NCBI GenBank assembly: GCA_018062105.1
Contig: JAGOSV010000012.1
Coordinates: forward strand, 1 to 52,713
DNA: 52,713 bases
Source of the DNA: Sterolibacterium sp.
GTDB lineage: Bacteria; Pseudomonadota; Gammaproteobacteria; Burkholderiales; Rhodocyclaceae
Direction: 5' to 3'
Position 1 is the first letter of the stretch. The number at the start of each line of letters is the position of its first letter. The notes under the pieces are model-generated. The model saw nothing but the letters and a program-made list of their open reading frames with translations, did no database searches and was not told the DNA's origin. Shown one piece after another: positions 8,753-21,311 of this stretch. A program made the translations under genes and the position numbers.

Positions 8753-8771
8753 TCGCCTTCGGGCGATCTTT
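8753..8771 (+). terminator. Short UUCG-loop hairpin, weak terminator or attenuator
   Basis: A 5-bp stem (TCGCC/GGCGA) with a TTCG tetraloop is followed by TCTTT. It lies in the 62-bp gap between the EchA19-like gene and the next gene. The short T run suggests partial termination at most, so both genes may still be co-transcribed. Confidence 0.4.
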
Positions 8772-8786
8772 GCCGGAGTCTGCCGT

Positions 8787-9845
8787 ATGACAACCCTGTT
8801 CGATCCTGTCTCGCTGGGCGATCTGACGTTGCCCAACCGCATCATCATGGCTCCCATGACCCGTAGTCGCGCTGCGGCCGGAGATGTACCGACCGAGCTG
8901 CATGTCGCCTATTACGGGCAGCGTGCCAGTGCCGGCCTGATCATCACCGAAGGCACCCAGCCCAGCCCGGCAGGCAAGGGCTACTGTCGCACTCCGGGCA
9001 TCCACAGTACGGCGCAGATCGAGGCCTGGCAACGTGTCACCGAGGCCGTGCATGCCGGCGGCAGTCGTATCGTTTTGCAGCTGATGCACTGCGGTCGCAT
9101 CGCGCACCCGGCCAACAAGGATGCCGACGCCGAAACCGTGGCGCCCTCGGCCATCCGCGCCCGAGGCAAGATGTACACCGAAGGCGGCATGCAGGACTTT
9201 GCCCTGCCGCGCGCCCTGAGCCGTGATGACATCCCCCTGGTCATCGACGAATACCGTCAGGCCACGCGCAACGCCCTGGCTGCCGGCTTCGACGGTGTTG
9301 AGCTGCATGGCACCAGTGGCTACCTGCCGGCACAGTTTCTGTCGACGGGCAGCAACCAGCGCACGGATGAATATGGTGGCACGCTCGACAACCGTCTGCG
9401 TTTCGTCCTCGAGACGTTGCAGGCCATGTGTGCAGAGGCCGGGGCGGGGCGGGTTGGGCTGCGCATCTGCCCGGGCAACCCGTTCAACGACCTGCATGAC
9501 GATGATCCGGCAGCGACCTTTGCCGGCCTGCTGGCCGCCGCCACGCCGCTCAAGCTGGCCTATCTGCATCTGGTCTACCTGCCGCAGCTGGCGGTCGATG
9601 GCCTGCAGCTGGTGCAGCAGCATTACCGTGGTGCGCTGGTGCTCAACGACAGCCTGACCTTCGAGACGGCCAGCCAGACGGTCGCCAGCGGTGTGGCCGA
9701 GGCAGTCTCCTTCGGCCGCCCCTTCATCGGCAACCCCGACCTGGTCGAGCGTTTCCGGCGCGGCGCGGCACTGGCCGCCTTCGATCCGGCCACACTGTAC
9801 ACAGCCGGTGCGCAGGGTTACACGGATTATCCGGTGCTGGCCTGA
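8787..9845 (+). CDS. Old Yellow Enzyme family ene-reductase (FMN)
   Basis: The product has 352 residues, typical for NADH:flavin oxidoreductases of the NemA/OYE group. The N-terminus LFDPVSLGDLTLPNRIIMAPMTRSRA, the core of which continues the family FMN-binding start, and SFGRPFIGNPDLVERF near the C-terminus are characteristic. The enzyme reduces activated C=C bonds using FMN and NAD(P)H. The usual His-x-x-Asn substrate-binding pair is His174-x-x-Ser177 here (HGTSGYL); the proton-donor Tyr179 is kept. This substitution may change substrate choice. Near steroid genes, an enone reduction is possible but unproven. A strong terminator follows the gene. Confidence 0.88.
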   Translation: MTTLFDPVSLGDLTLPNRIIMAPMTRSRAAAGDVPTELHVAYYGQRASAGLIITEGTQPSPAGKGYCRTPGIHSTAQIEAWQRVTEAVHAGGSRIVLQLMHCGRIAHPANKDADAETVAPSAIRARGKMYTEGGMQDFALPRALSRDDIPLVIDEYRQATRNALAAGFDGVELHGTSGYLPAQFLSTGSNQRTDEYGGTLDNRLRFVLETLQAMCAEAGAGRVGLRICPGNPFNDLHDDDPAATFAGLLAAATPLKLAYLHLVYLPQLAVDGLQLVQQHYRGALVLNDSLTFETASQTVASGVAEAVSFGRPFIGNPDLVERFRRGAALAAFDPATLYTAGAQGYTDYPVLA

Positions 9846-9861
9846 GGCGTTGGCGGTTCAT

Positions 9862-9900
9862 CCTGCCAGAGTCCTTGTAGGGGCTCCGGCAGGGGTTTTT
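9862..9900 (+). terminator. Rho-independent terminator
   Basis: CCTGCC (9862-9867) pairs with GGCAGG (9888-9893). Inside it GAGTCC pairs with GGGCTC around a TTGTAG loop, followed by GGTTTTT. It ends the plus-strand gene run. The T tract touches the pccA stop codon of the convergent operon. Confidence 0.85.
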
Positions 9901-11890
9901 ACTTGAACTCGATGATGACCTGATCGACGGCCAGGCTGTCGCCGACCTTGGCGGCGAGTTTGGCGACCACGCAATCCTGTTCGGCCTTGAGGACGTTTTC
10001 CATCTTCATGGCCTCGATGACGGCCAGTTTTTCACCGGCCTTGACCTCCTGTCCGACACTCACACTGACTTCGCGCAGCAGGCCAGGCATGGGTGAGAGC
10101 AGGAAACGAGACAGATCGGGTGGGGCTTTGTGCGGCATCAGGGCTTGCAGCTCGGCCACCCGGGCGGTGACGACCATCAGGTCGGCCTGGCTGCCCCAGT
10201 GGGTCAGCCGATATTTCAGGCCGGCCCGTTCGACCTGCATGCAGATCGGCTGGCCGTTTAGGGTGCCCTGGTAGAGCGGGTCGCCGTAACACCATTGGCT
10301 GCGCACTTCGTATGTTTGACCCTCATGCGTGATGTCGTAGCCGCCGGCAACCGGGTGGGCGATGACCGGATAAGGGGTTTCGCCCAGCAACACCACGAAC
10401 TCATCTCCTGGCCGATAGGCGTGGCCGGGCATGGGGCCGGTGATGGTGGCATTGCAGCTCAGCACGCCGCGCTGGATGGCCGCACCCACCGCCACCAGCA
10501 TGATCGGCTGCGGATGGACACGCTCGGTGGCGTTGAAGCCCTTGGGATATTCCTCGCCGATCAGGCCGGTATTGAAATTGCCTGCCTTGAACCGCTCGTT
10601 TTGCATCAGGGCGGACTGGAAAGGGATGTTGGAGGCAATTCCGCGGATGACGAATTCGTTGAGGGCTTCACGCATGCGATGGATCGCCTCGTCGCGTGTG
10701 GCGGCATGAACGATCAGCTTGGCGATCATCGAATCGTAATACATCGAGATTTCGCCACCCTCATAGACGCCGGTGTCGACGCGGATCGCGCCGGGGACCT
10801 CCTGTGGCGGCAGATATTTCACCAGACGGCCGGTGGACGGCAGGAAGTTACGACGGGAGTCCTCGGCATTGATGCGGCATTCGATGGCCCAGCCGTTCAG
10901 TTTGATGTCGCTTTGCGCGACGGGTAGTTTTTCGCCGGCGGCCACACGAATCATCAGCTCGACCAGATCGAAGCCAGTGACCATTTCTGTCACCGGGTGT
11001 TCGACCTGCAGGCGGGTGTTCATTTCCAGAAAGTAGAACTGCTTGTCCTTGCCGCCGACGACGAATTCGACCGTGCCGGCACTCTGGTATTTCACGGCCT
11101 TGGCCAGCGCCACGGCCTGCTCGCCCATGGCGCGGCGGGTGGCTTCGTCGAGGAAGGGGCTGGGCGCTTCTTCGACGACTTTCTGGTGGCGGCGCTGCAA
11201 GGAACATTCGCGCTCGCCCAGATAAATGACATTGCCGTGGCCGTCGCCGAGCACCTGGATTTCGATGTGGCGTGGCTCCTCGACGTACTTTTCCATGAAG
11301 ACGCGGTCATCGCCGAAGCTGTTGCGGGCTTCGTTGCGGCAGGAGGAAAAGCCTTCGTGACATTCCTGGTCGTTGAAGGCGACGCGCAAGCCCTTGCCCC
11401 CGCCGCCGGCGGAGGCCTTAATCATCACCGGATAGCCGACCCCACGGGCGATTTCCACCGCCTGTTCCGGCGACTGGATGGGATCGTTGTAGCCGGGAAT
11501 GATGTTGACGTTGGCTTCCTTGGCCAGTTTTTTCGAGGCGATCTTGTCGCCCATGGCGGCGACGGAATAATGCTTGGGGCCGATGAAGATGATGCCGTTT
11601 TCTTCGAGGGTGCGCGAAAACTCCTCATTTTCGGACAGGAAGCCGTAGCCTGGATGCACTGCCTCGGCGCCGGTTTGCTTACAGGCGGCGATGATCTTGT
11701 CCATGCACAGGTAGGATTCTTTCGATGGCGGCGGGCCGATGTGTACGGCCTCATCTGCCAGTTCGACGTGGCGGGCATTGCGGTCGGCATCGGAATAGAC
11801 AGCAACCGTCTGGATGCCCATCTTGCGGGCGGTCTTGATGACGCGACACGCAATCTCGCCGCGATTGGCAATCAGTATTTTCTTGAACAT
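9899..11890 (-). CDS. pccA: Propionyl/acyl-CoA carboxylase, biotin-carboxylase alpha subunit
   Basis: The product has 663 residues from the ATG at 11890 (MFKKILIANRGEIACRV); the upstream in-frame codons run into the pccB region and are not family sequence. In order: biotin carboxylase N-domain, ATP-grasp (ASAGGGGKGLRV, EMNTRLQVEHP), BC C-domain, a linker typical of PCC alpha chains, and a biotinyl domain with EAMKMEN near the C-terminus. The alpha subunit carboxylates biotin with ATP and bicarbonate. The last gene of the mutase-GIY-meaB-pccB-pccA run, it starts 25 nt after pccB. Substrate specificity (propionyl versus other acyl-CoA) rests on the mutase/MeaB context. Confidence 0.93.
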   Translation of the reverse strand: MFKKILIANRGEIACRVIKTARKMGIQTVAVYSDADRNARHVELADEAVHIGPPPSKESYLCMDKIIAACKQTGAEAVHPGYGFLSENEEFSRTLEENGIIFIGPKHYSVAAMGDKIASKKLAKEANVNIIPGYNDPIQSPEQAVEIARGVGYPVMIKASAGGGGKGLRVAFNDQECHEGFSSCRNEARNSFGDDRVFMEKYVEEPRHIEIQVLGDGHGNVIYLGERECSLQRRHQKVVEEAPSPFLDEATRRAMGEQAVALAKAVKYQSAGTVEFVVGGKDKQFYFLEMNTRLQVEHPVTEMVTGFDLVELMIRVAAGEKLPVAQSDIKLNGWAIECRINAEDSRRNFLPSTGRLVKYLPPQEVPGAIRVDTGVYEGGEISMYYDSMIAKLIVHAATRDEAIHRMREALNEFVIRGIASNIPFQSALMQNERFKAGNFNTGLIGEEYPKGFNATERVHPQPIMLVAVGAAIQRGVLSCNATITGPMPGHAYRPGDEFVVLLGETPYPVIAHPVAGGYDITHEGQTYEVRSQWCYGDPLYQGTLNGQPICMQVERAGLKYRLTHWGSQADLMVVTARVAELQALMPHKAPPDLSRFLLSPMPGLLREVSVSVGQEVKAGEKLAVIEAMKMENVLKAEQDCVVAKLAAKVGDSLAVDQVIIEFK

Positions 11891-11915
11891 TTGATGATCT
11901 CCTGAGCGCAGCGGA

Positions 11916-13448
<1,533 letters not shown>

Positions 13449-13453
13449 GAGCG

Positions 13454-14503
13454 TTACTCCTTGTTTCCCCGTGCGGGGCAGTCCATCGAAACAGAAAGCC
13501 GGGCATTATGCTGCAAGGCAGCCAGCAGCCGGCAAGCCGCTGCACCCGGATTGGTTTGTCCCGCCGCTACCGAGCGGCTGAGTTCTGGCAATGTCGCACG
13601 TACTTCCGGGTGGTTACGGAACAGCTGGTGCAGGCCGGTTTCAATCAGGCTCCACATCCAGTCGAGTGCCTGTCGTTGCCGCCGCGCGGCAAATTCACCG
13701 GTTGGTCTGAGGGCAGCACAATAATGTTCCACCTGCTGCCAGAAATCGGTGATGCCTTCTTTGTGCAGGGCTGACAGGGCGATCACCGGTGGTGTCCAGT
13801 GGGGGCTGGCCGGGCGGACAAAGTGCAGTGCCTTTTTCCACTGCGCCCGCGCCACGGCGGTGGCCCTGGGGTCGATGTCGGCCTTGTTGATGACCACCAT
13901 GTCGGCCATCTCGACGATGCCTTTCTTGATGGCCTGCAGATCATCACCGGCGTTCGGTAGTTGCAGCAGGCAGAACATGTCCACCATCCCCGCCACGGCG
14001 GTCTCGCTTTGACCCACCCCCACCGTCTCGACGATGATGATGTCAAAGCCGGCGGCCTCGCACACCAGCATGGCTTCACGGGTTCTGGCGGCCACCCCGC
14101 CCAGCGAGCCGGCCGAAGGACTGGGGCGGATGAAGGCTTCCTCGCGCTGGCATAGCAGCTCCATGCGGGTCTTGTCACCGAGGATGGAGCCGCCGGAAAC
14201 CGAGGAAGAAGGATCGACTGCCAGCACAGCCACACGGTGTCCCTGCTGGATCAGCCACAGTCCCAGGGCTTCGATGAAGGTCGATTTGCCCGCCCCCGGG
14301 ACACCCGAAATGCCAATGCGAACCGCATTGCCGGTATGTGGCAGGAGGGTGTCGAGTACCTGCTGGGCACGTGGCTGATGATCCGGCCGCGTCGATTCGA
14401 GCAGGGTGATGGTCTTCGCCAGCGCGCGTCGCTGCGCCGCGCCACCCTTGAGGATGGCGTCAACGAGGTGCTGGTCGGTGGCGGCGAGATGTTCAGGCAC
14501 CAT
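13454..14503 (-). CDS. meaB: Methylmalonyl-CoA mutase-associated GTPase MeaB
   Basis: The product has 349 residues. The G3E-type P-loop GVPGAGKST lies at about 65-73, followed by [18 protein letters not shown] and INKAD (NKxD for guanine). MeaB protects and gates cobalamin loading of methylmalonyl-CoA mutase. The ATG at 14503 is preferred over the upstream in-frame TTG because GGAAG lies six bases before it. That ribosome site sits in repeat-derived sequence that also encodes the end of the GIY-YIG protein, whose stop is 2 nt upstream. The C-terminal helices expected for dimerisation are present. Confidence 0.94.
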   Translation of the reverse strand: MVPEHLAATDQHLVDAILKGGAAQRRALAKTITLLESTRPDHQPRAQQVLDTLLPHTGNAVRIGISGVPGAGKSTFIEALGLWLIQQGHRVAVLAVDPSSSVSGGSILGDKTRMELLCQREEAFIRPSPSAGSLGGVAARTREAMLVCEAAGFDIIIVETVGVGQSETAVAGMVDMFCLLQLPNAGDDLQAIKKGIVEMADMVVINKADIDPRATAVARAQWKKALHFVRPASPHWTPPVIALSALHKEGITDFWQQVEHYCAALRPTGEFAARRQRQALDWMWSLIETGLHQLFRNHPEVRATLPELSRSVAAGQTNPGAAACRLLAALQHNARLSVSMDCPARGNKE

Positions 14504-14505
14504 CT

Positions 14506-14850
14506 TCAACTTCCGTTCGCCCTGAGCTTGTCGAAGGGATGAACGGCGCTCTGCTGACTGCCCGTAGCGTCAACTTTCGATTTTGCCAATTCGCTGATTC
14601 GATTCCAATCACCCGCAATCAATGCTTCCTTCTTCGCTCGTGTCCAGCCCTTGATCTTCTGTTCGAAGGCAATCGCCTCCTCACGCTTTTCGAACTCGCC
14701 TTGCCACACCAGGTGGACCGGCTTGCGTGTGGCCGTGTACCCAACGTTCCCTGCTTCATGCTGTTGCAGGCGCGCATCCAGATTGTCGGTATGGCCGCAG
14801 TAATACGATCCATCGGCACAGCGAAGCAGATAAACCCAAAACGGCTTCAT
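14506..14850 (-). CDS. GIY-YIG nuclease domain protein (UPF0213/YhbQ-like)
   Basis: The product has 114 residues. The N-terminal WVYLLRCADGSYYCGHTDNL is the GIY-YIG core with the expected Arg-containing helix (NLDARLQQHE) and a Glu further on. Small single-domain members are common, and their in vivo role is poorly known. The last dozen residues (HPFDKLRANGS) are encoded by a REP-like repeat, so the natural C-terminus has been replaced or extended by repeat sequence. It is inserted between mutase and meaB and is unlikely to belong to propionate metabolism. It probably arrived with the surrounding repeats. Confidence 0.8.
   Translation of the reverse strand: MKPFWVYLLRCADGSYYCGHTDNLDARLQQHEAGNVGYTATRKPVHLVWQGEFEKREEAIAFEQKIKGWTRAKKEALIAGDWNRISELAKSKVDATGSQQSAVHPFDKLRANGS
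14511..14546. repeat. REP-like repeat, copy A
   Basis: CCGTTC (14513-14518) and GAACGG (14541-14546) flank the core CCTGAGCTTGTCGAAGGG. The same core occurs in inverted orientation at 14889-14914 and in longer form at 15149-15184. This core type is widespread between genes in proteobacteria. Here it forms the end of the GIY-YIG coding region. Confidence 0.8.
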
Positions 14851-14888
14851 GAGCGGCCCACTTGACTGCCAGTTCCGGGGGGCTTTTG

Positions 14889-14914
14889 CCCTTCGACAGG
14901 CTCAGGGCGAACGG
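14889..14914. repeat. REP-like repeat, copy B
   Basis: CCCTTCGACAGGCTCAGGG followed by CGAACGG, inverted relative to copy A and differing from it by one base in the shared core. Confidence 0.75.
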
Positions 14915-15148
14915 AGGGGAACAGGGCTGTAACTGAACGCGACGCTGCGCGTCGGTGATTGGCGAGGGGGCATTTCGTTGGTGCGTTTCGTTCCACGCTC
15001 ATCGCCCCTCGTCATTGCACGCCGGGAGCCCGCTACCAGCCCGGCCTGAACCTGCCGAAGGGCAGTTCGGGCGTATCCAAGGCCGTTCGCATCGCGAACC
15101 TGGGTATTCGCTGTATGCGATTCGGGTCATGCAGGCGAGTGCCATATA

Positions 15149-15184
15149 CCCTTCGACAAGCCTGTCCTGAGCATTGCTGAAGGG
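15149..15184. repeat. REP-like repeat, copy C
   Basis: CCCTTC (15149-15154) and GAAGGG (15179-15184) bound a palindromic unit containing CGACAAGCCTGTCCTGAGC. It is a longer variant of copies A and B and lies 40 bp downstream of the mutase stop. Confidence 0.75.
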
Positions 15185-15224
15185 GGCGGAGCAAACGGGG
15201 TTACGCATGAGTACGGCTGAACGT

Positions 15225-17378
<2,154 letters not shown>

Positions 17379-17439
17379 GATCGGCTTTCAGCAAAGGAAA
17401 ACGCCAGACCCTGGCTGGAGCTGGCGGCAAAGACTGCCA

Positions 17440-17468
17440 ATAATAGCGTACACACGGCATGGGTGCAA
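17440..17468 (-). promoter_or_regulatory. Predicted sigma-70 promoter of the mutase operon
   Basis: On the minus strand TTGCAC (17468-17463) and TATTAT (17445-17440) are separated by exactly 17 nt. The start of transcription would fall near 17433, about 55 nt before the mutase ATG. Found by eye, no experiment. Confidence 0.5.
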
Positions 17469-17617
17469 TACGCTAAGCCTTTGTCCAGTCGAATGATTTT
17501 GCTATTTTCAGGGGGGGCTGCGCCGGACGTTTTTTCTGCGTTCGTGCATGTATCGCACGCATCCGGGAAGGGCGCTGATAAACTGCCCATCTCCCTTGTA
17601 TTGTCATGGACAGGATC

Positions 17618-17872
17618 ATGCTCAACCCGAAATTGCTCGATGAAGTCACTGGCCATCTGGCGGGCCTGATCGCCAACAGTCCGGCCCGGGACATTGAAAA
17701 AAACCTGCGTGCCTTGCTGACCAGTGCCCTGGCCCGGCTCGATCTGGTGACGCGTGAGGAATTCGAGGTACAAACCGCTCTGCTGGCACGTTGCCAGGAA
17801 CAACTGGCGCGTCTGGAAGCCCGTCTCGAGCAGCGCGAGGGTGGCGGCAAGGATGCGGCCCGCGAATGCTGA
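17618..17872 (+). CDS. ubiK: Ubiquinone biosynthesis accessory factor UbiK (BMFP family)
   Basis: The product has 84 residues. The start MLNPKLLDEV matches the family pattern, so the ATG at 17618 is preferred over one 12 bases upstream. The signature RLDLVTREEFEVQ at about 45-57 and a C-terminal coiled coil identify the YqiC/UbiK family. UbiK assists assembly of the soluble ubiquinone-synthesis complex with UbiJ in aerobic growth. It stands alone, divergent from the mutase operon. No other ubi genes are in the window. Confidence 0.88.
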   Translation: MLNPKLLDEVTGHLAGLIANSPARDIEKNLRALLTSALARLDLVTREEFEVQTALLARCQEQLARLEARLEQREGGGKDAAREC

Positions 17873-17898
17873 TGGGATGGTGGGTGGGGCACACTGGC

Positions 17899-17935
17899 AC
17901 TGGCGCAGCTTCCACCCACTGGCGCAGCTTCCACC
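17899..17935. repeat. 18-bp direct repeat, two copies
   Basis: ACTGGCGCAGCTTCCACC occurs at 17899-17916 and again at 17918-17935, in the leader region between ubiK and the TonB-receptor gene. It may be simple slippage or a paired protein-binding site. Confidence 0.7.
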
Positions 17936-18076
17936 ATTTGTACCGGATGTCCGGATCGGATATGTTTGGTGTTGCCTGATTCTGCCCTGCTCATGGTTTG
18001 AGCCGTCTTTTGCACTGAATGTTGCTGAGTAGCTACCTGCGTCTCTTGTCCAACCCGTCTTGCAGAGGAATCCTCC

Positions 18077-20380
18077 ATGCGTATCCGTCACCATAATCGT
18101 CGCACTGTCCGTTTACTACCCCTGTTGTTGGGGGCAGTTTTTTCGAATGCCGTGCTGGCGGCGGATGAAACCCTCGAGGAAGTCGTAGTGACTGCCCAGA
18201 AACGCACTGAGCGCCTGCAGGACGTGCCGCTGTCGGTGACGGCCATTTCGGGCAGCCAGCTGGAGAATCGGGGCATTCTGGGGGCGGCCAACCTGAATGC
18301 CCTGGCACCGAATGTCTCGGTCAAGGCAGCCCAACCGGGCTCTTCGCTGACGGCGGCGGTCACTATCCGTGGTGTTGGCAGCGGCCAGCCAGGCATCTGG
18401 TCGGATGGTGCAGTGGCGCTCTATCTGGATGGCATCTATATTGGCAAGACTCAGGGCGGGCTGCTCGACATGCTTGATCTGGAGCGGGTCGAGGTACTGC
18501 GCGGGCCGCAGGGTACCTTGTTTGGCAAGAATACCGAAGGCGGGGCAATCAATTTCATTACCCGCAGGCCAGCAGGCGAATTTGGTGGCAAGGTCGGCAT
18601 CGATGTTGGCAATCACGGCCAGCAGGTATTGCAGGCCAGCCTCGACCTGCCGCGCATGGGCATGGTGCGGCTGGGCATTTCTGCCCGCGACGAGCAGCGC
18701 GATGGCACCGTCGCCAATCCGAGCGACCCGGGTCGCCCCTGGAACAACCGTAACCGCCAGGCACAGCGGCTGACGGCCGGTGTCGACATCAGTCCGGCTT
18801 TCAAGGTCGATTACGCCTACGACCATACCCACATCAACGAAACGCCGACGGCCCTCAGCCTGCTCAATCCGTCCGGTTATGCCGCGCTCTATCCCACCAC
18901 CTATGCCGGCACACTGGATCCCATTTTTGGCATGCGTTTGCGGCCGGCCATGGCACCGTATGCCCAATCGGGCTATCCCACTGCCGTCAGCAGCAATCCC
19001 GGTCGGCACTACGGTACCCGGCTCGATGTCAACGGCCAGTCGCTGACGGCCAGTTATGCGCTGGCTTCAGGTGATACCTTCAAGTATCTGCTCGCCCAGC
19101 GTCGCATGCGGTATCAGGAGATGCTCGATCTCGACGGTACGCCGGTCGATGTGCTGAATGCCAGCAAGGACACTGTTTATGCCACGACCTCCCATGAGCT
19201 GCAATGGATTGGTCAGCGCGAGCGGCTGAACTGGGTGGCTGGTCTGTATTTGTTCCGTGATGATGGCAATACGTTTTCTGACCAAAGCGGCCAGTATTTC
19301 ACCTTCGGCTTCGCGCCGGCGAAAGAGCGCTGGTTTGGCTACCGTACCCGCTCCAATGCCCGTGCCGTTTATGGCCAGCTCGATTACAAGCTCACCTCCG
19401 CCCTGACCGGTACGCTGGGTTTGCGGCGTAGCTGGGAAGAAAAGAAGGGCGATGTGTGGAGTACCTGGGGGCCGCTTGGTCAGCCGGCACTCGAGCAGTA
19501 CCGCGATTTCGCCGCACAGGGGGCGCGTGCCAGCTTTGCCGCCACGACCCCTACCGTCGCCCTGTCGTATCAGGCGCGTCCCGGCCTGACGGTGTATGGC
19601 CGGCTTGCCCGGGGCTTCAAGAGTGGCGGCTTTCCGCTGGAAGCAGATTATGCGGCGCTGGCCCTGCGACCGTTCCATCAGGAAACCTCGACCTCCTTCG
19701 AGCTGGGGGTGAAATCCGCGTTCAACGACGGCAAGGCGCAATTGAATGCTGCGCTGTTTTCTACCGAAGTACGTGATTTCCACATCAACCAGCTACCGCC
19801 GGGCGGCATTGCGCCGGTGACGGTCAATGCCGGCAAGATGCAGAGCGAGGGGCTGGAAATCGAGGGCCTGTACCAGCTGGTCGACGGTTGGCGGCTACAG
19901 GCCAGCTATGGCTACCTGCACATGAAATTCAAGGAATATGACACCTACAACCCGTCCGGGGCGCGGGTGAATGTTGCCGACAATACGGTGGCTTCCTATT
20001 CGCCGCGCCATCAGCTGACACTGAGTCTGGATGGCCGTCTGGCACGCACTGCCTGGGGCACCTGGCGAGCCATCGTCGATTACAGTTTTGCTTCGTCCTA
20101 TTACAACTATCAGGGTCAGATCACGTCCGTCGGCAACAACGTGGCGGTGGGCAATACGACTGCCGAATCGCGCATGCCGGCGCTGGGGCTGGTGCATGCC
20201 CGGCTGTTGCTGTCCGGTATCCCGGTCGGTGGGCCGGGCAAGGCCGAGCTGTCATTGTGGGCGCGTAACCTGACCAATGTGCAGAAACAGGCCACGCACA
20301 TCGACGTGGCCGGGCTGTACCGGATTGCCGGCTGGACCGACCCACGCATGGTGGGCCTGGGGCTGAGCTATCGCTGGTAA
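18077..20380 (+). CDS. TonB-dependent outer-membrane receptor
   Basis: The product has 767 residues. A signal peptide (about 1-28, ending VLA-A) precedes a TonB-box region ETLEEVVVTAQKR, then the plug domain (QDVPLSVTAISG, RGPQGTLFGKNTEGGAINF) and a beta barrel ending in GLGLSYRW with terminal aromatic Trp. The sequence type (EEVVVTAQKR...LQDVPLSVT) is the large group of receptors often found beside catabolic genes for hydrophobic or aromatic compounds rather than classical siderophore receptors. Substrate is unknown; steroid uptake is a contextual hypothesis. A direct repeat lies upstream. No sigma/anti-sigma pair is adjacent. Confidence 0.92.
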   Translation: MRIRHHNRRTVRLLPLLLGAVFSNAVLAADETLEEVVVTAQKRTERLQDVPLSVTAISGSQLENRGILGAANLNALAPNVSVKAAQPGSSLTAAVTIRGVGSGQPGIWSDGAVALYLDGIYIGKTQGGLLDMLDLERVEVLRGPQGTLFGKNTEGGAINFITRRPAGEFGGKVGIDVGNHGQQVLQASLDLPRMGMVRLGISARDEQRDGTVANPSDPGRPWNNRNRQAQRLTAGVDISPAFKVDYAYDHTHINETPTALSLLNPSGYAALYPTTYAGTLDPIFGMRLRPAMAPYAQSGYPTAVSSNPGRHYGTRLDVNGQSLTASYALASGDTFKYLLAQRRMRYQEMLDLDGTPVDVLNASKDTVYATTSHELQWIGQRERLNWVAGLYLFRDDGNTFSDQSGQYFTFGFAPAKERWFGYRTRSNARAVYGQLDYKLTSALTGTLGLRRSWEEKKGDVWSTWGPLGQPALEQYRDFAAQGARASFAATTPTVALSYQARPGLTVYGRLARGFKSGGFPLEADYAALALRPFHQETSTSFELGVKSAFNDGKAQLNAALFSTEVRDFHINQLPPGGIAPVTVNAGKMQSEGLEIEGLYQLVDGWRLQASYGYLHMKFKEYDTYNPSGARVNVADNTVASYSPRHQLTLSLDGRLARTAWGTWRAIVDYSFASSYYNYQGQITSVGNNVAVGNTTAESRMPALGLVHARLLLSGIPVGGPGKAELSLWARNLTNVQKQATHIDVAGLYRIAGWTDPRMVGLGLSYRW

Positions 20381-20397
20381 GGCGGGAGGCTTGCCGC

Positions 20398-21171
20398 TTA
20401 GTCCTTGTTGACGCTGGCGGCACCCAGGAAGGCCGGCTTTTCGCCACCGCCGTGGATCAGCAGGTTGGTGCCACTGACGTAGGCCGCGTAAGGGGAGGCC
20501 AGGAACATGCAGGCGTTGGCAATGTCCTCGCCTTCGCCCATGCGACCGAGCGGAATGGTAGCGGCAACCGAGGCTAGTCCAGCTTCATCACCATAATGCA
20601 TGTCCGATTTTTCGGTGCGGATCAGGCCGGGGCTGACGGTGACCACGCGTACCTTCGGTGCCCATTCAACGGCCAGGCTGCTGACTAGGTTCAGCACGCC
20701 GGCCTTGGCCGCACCGTAGGCCGCCGTGCCGGGCGACGGGCGCAGTGCCGAGACGCTGCCGATGAATTCGATCACTCCGCCGCTTTCTTGTTGCTGCATG
20801 AGGGCATTGGCCAGCTGCGCCATGTAGAGCGGTGCCAGCAGGTTGAGGCGGATGATGCTTTCGTGAAAGCGCGGCGAGGCGGTGGCGGCATCGGCATTGG
20901 GGCTGCCACCGGCGTTGTTGATGAGCACATCGAGGCGGCCATAGTGGGCAGCAATGTGGTCGAAAAACGCCTTCACGGCATCGTTGTCGCGCACGTCGAG
21001 GGCATGGAAATCGGCTTGTGCCGTGCCGGCCGTGACCGGGGTGTCCGGTGCGGCGCGGCCGCAGATGATGACCCGGGCACCGGCCTTGAGGAAGGCTTCC
21101 GTGATGCCGCGGCCGATGCCCTTGCCACCACCGGTGACCAGAACAACCCGATTCGAGAAATCAAAAGACAT
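20398..21171 (-). CDS. Short-chain dehydrogenase/reductase (FabG-like)
   Basis: The product has 257 residues from the ATG at 21171, which has a GAGG ribosome site; an ATG 12 bases upstream has none. TGGGKGIG at 13-20, NNAGG at 85-89 and Tyr152/Lys156 (YGAAK) with a preceding Ser (GSVSA) make up a complete classical SDR. The enzyme should interconvert an alcohol and a ketone with NAD(P)H. It converges on the TonB-receptor gene with 17 bp between stops and diverges from coxG. Substrate is not predictable. Hydroxysteroid or hydroxyacyl-CoA are both possible in this locus. Confidence 0.85.
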   Translation of the reverse strand: MSFDFSNRVVLVTGGGKGIGRGITEAFLKAGARVIICGRAAPDTPVTAGTAQADFHALDVRDNDAVKAFFDHIAAHYGRLDVLINNAGGSPNADAATASPRFHESIIRLNLLAPLYMAQLANALMQQQESGGVIEFIGSVSALRPSPGTAAYGAAKAGVLNLVSSLAVEWAPKVRVVTVSPGLIRTEKSDMHYGDEAGLASVAATIPLGRMGEGEDIANACMFLASPYAAYVSGTNLLIHGGGEKPAFLGAASVNKD

Positions 21172-21311
21172 GGTGAGCCTCATGGGAGTCAGGATATTTG
21201 CGATAATCTAAGGGATTCGCCTAGCGTACACGTCGTCTGATTGGACGATGGTCTGGACGAGGGTCGGGCACCAATATCCAAATTCAATTCAAATAGTATC
21301 GAGGAACCGGC

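Larger units (their letters stand above)
14851..15224. other. 374-bp non-coding gap with REP-like repeats inside the mutase operon
   Basis: I see no credible gene between the GIY-YIG start and the mutase stop. It holds two copies of the CCTTCGACA...GGGCGAACGG-type repeat and several short palindromes (for example CTGCCGAAGGGCAG near 15049-15062). The repeats may act as processing or attenuation sites that lower expression of meaB-pccB-pccA relative to mutase, which is inference. Confidence 0.7.

Noticed and set aside
8753..8771. Full operon-ending terminator between the EchA19-like and Old Yellow Enzyme genes
   Set aside because: Stem of 5 bp and only TCTTT after it; kept as a weak terminator or attenuator.
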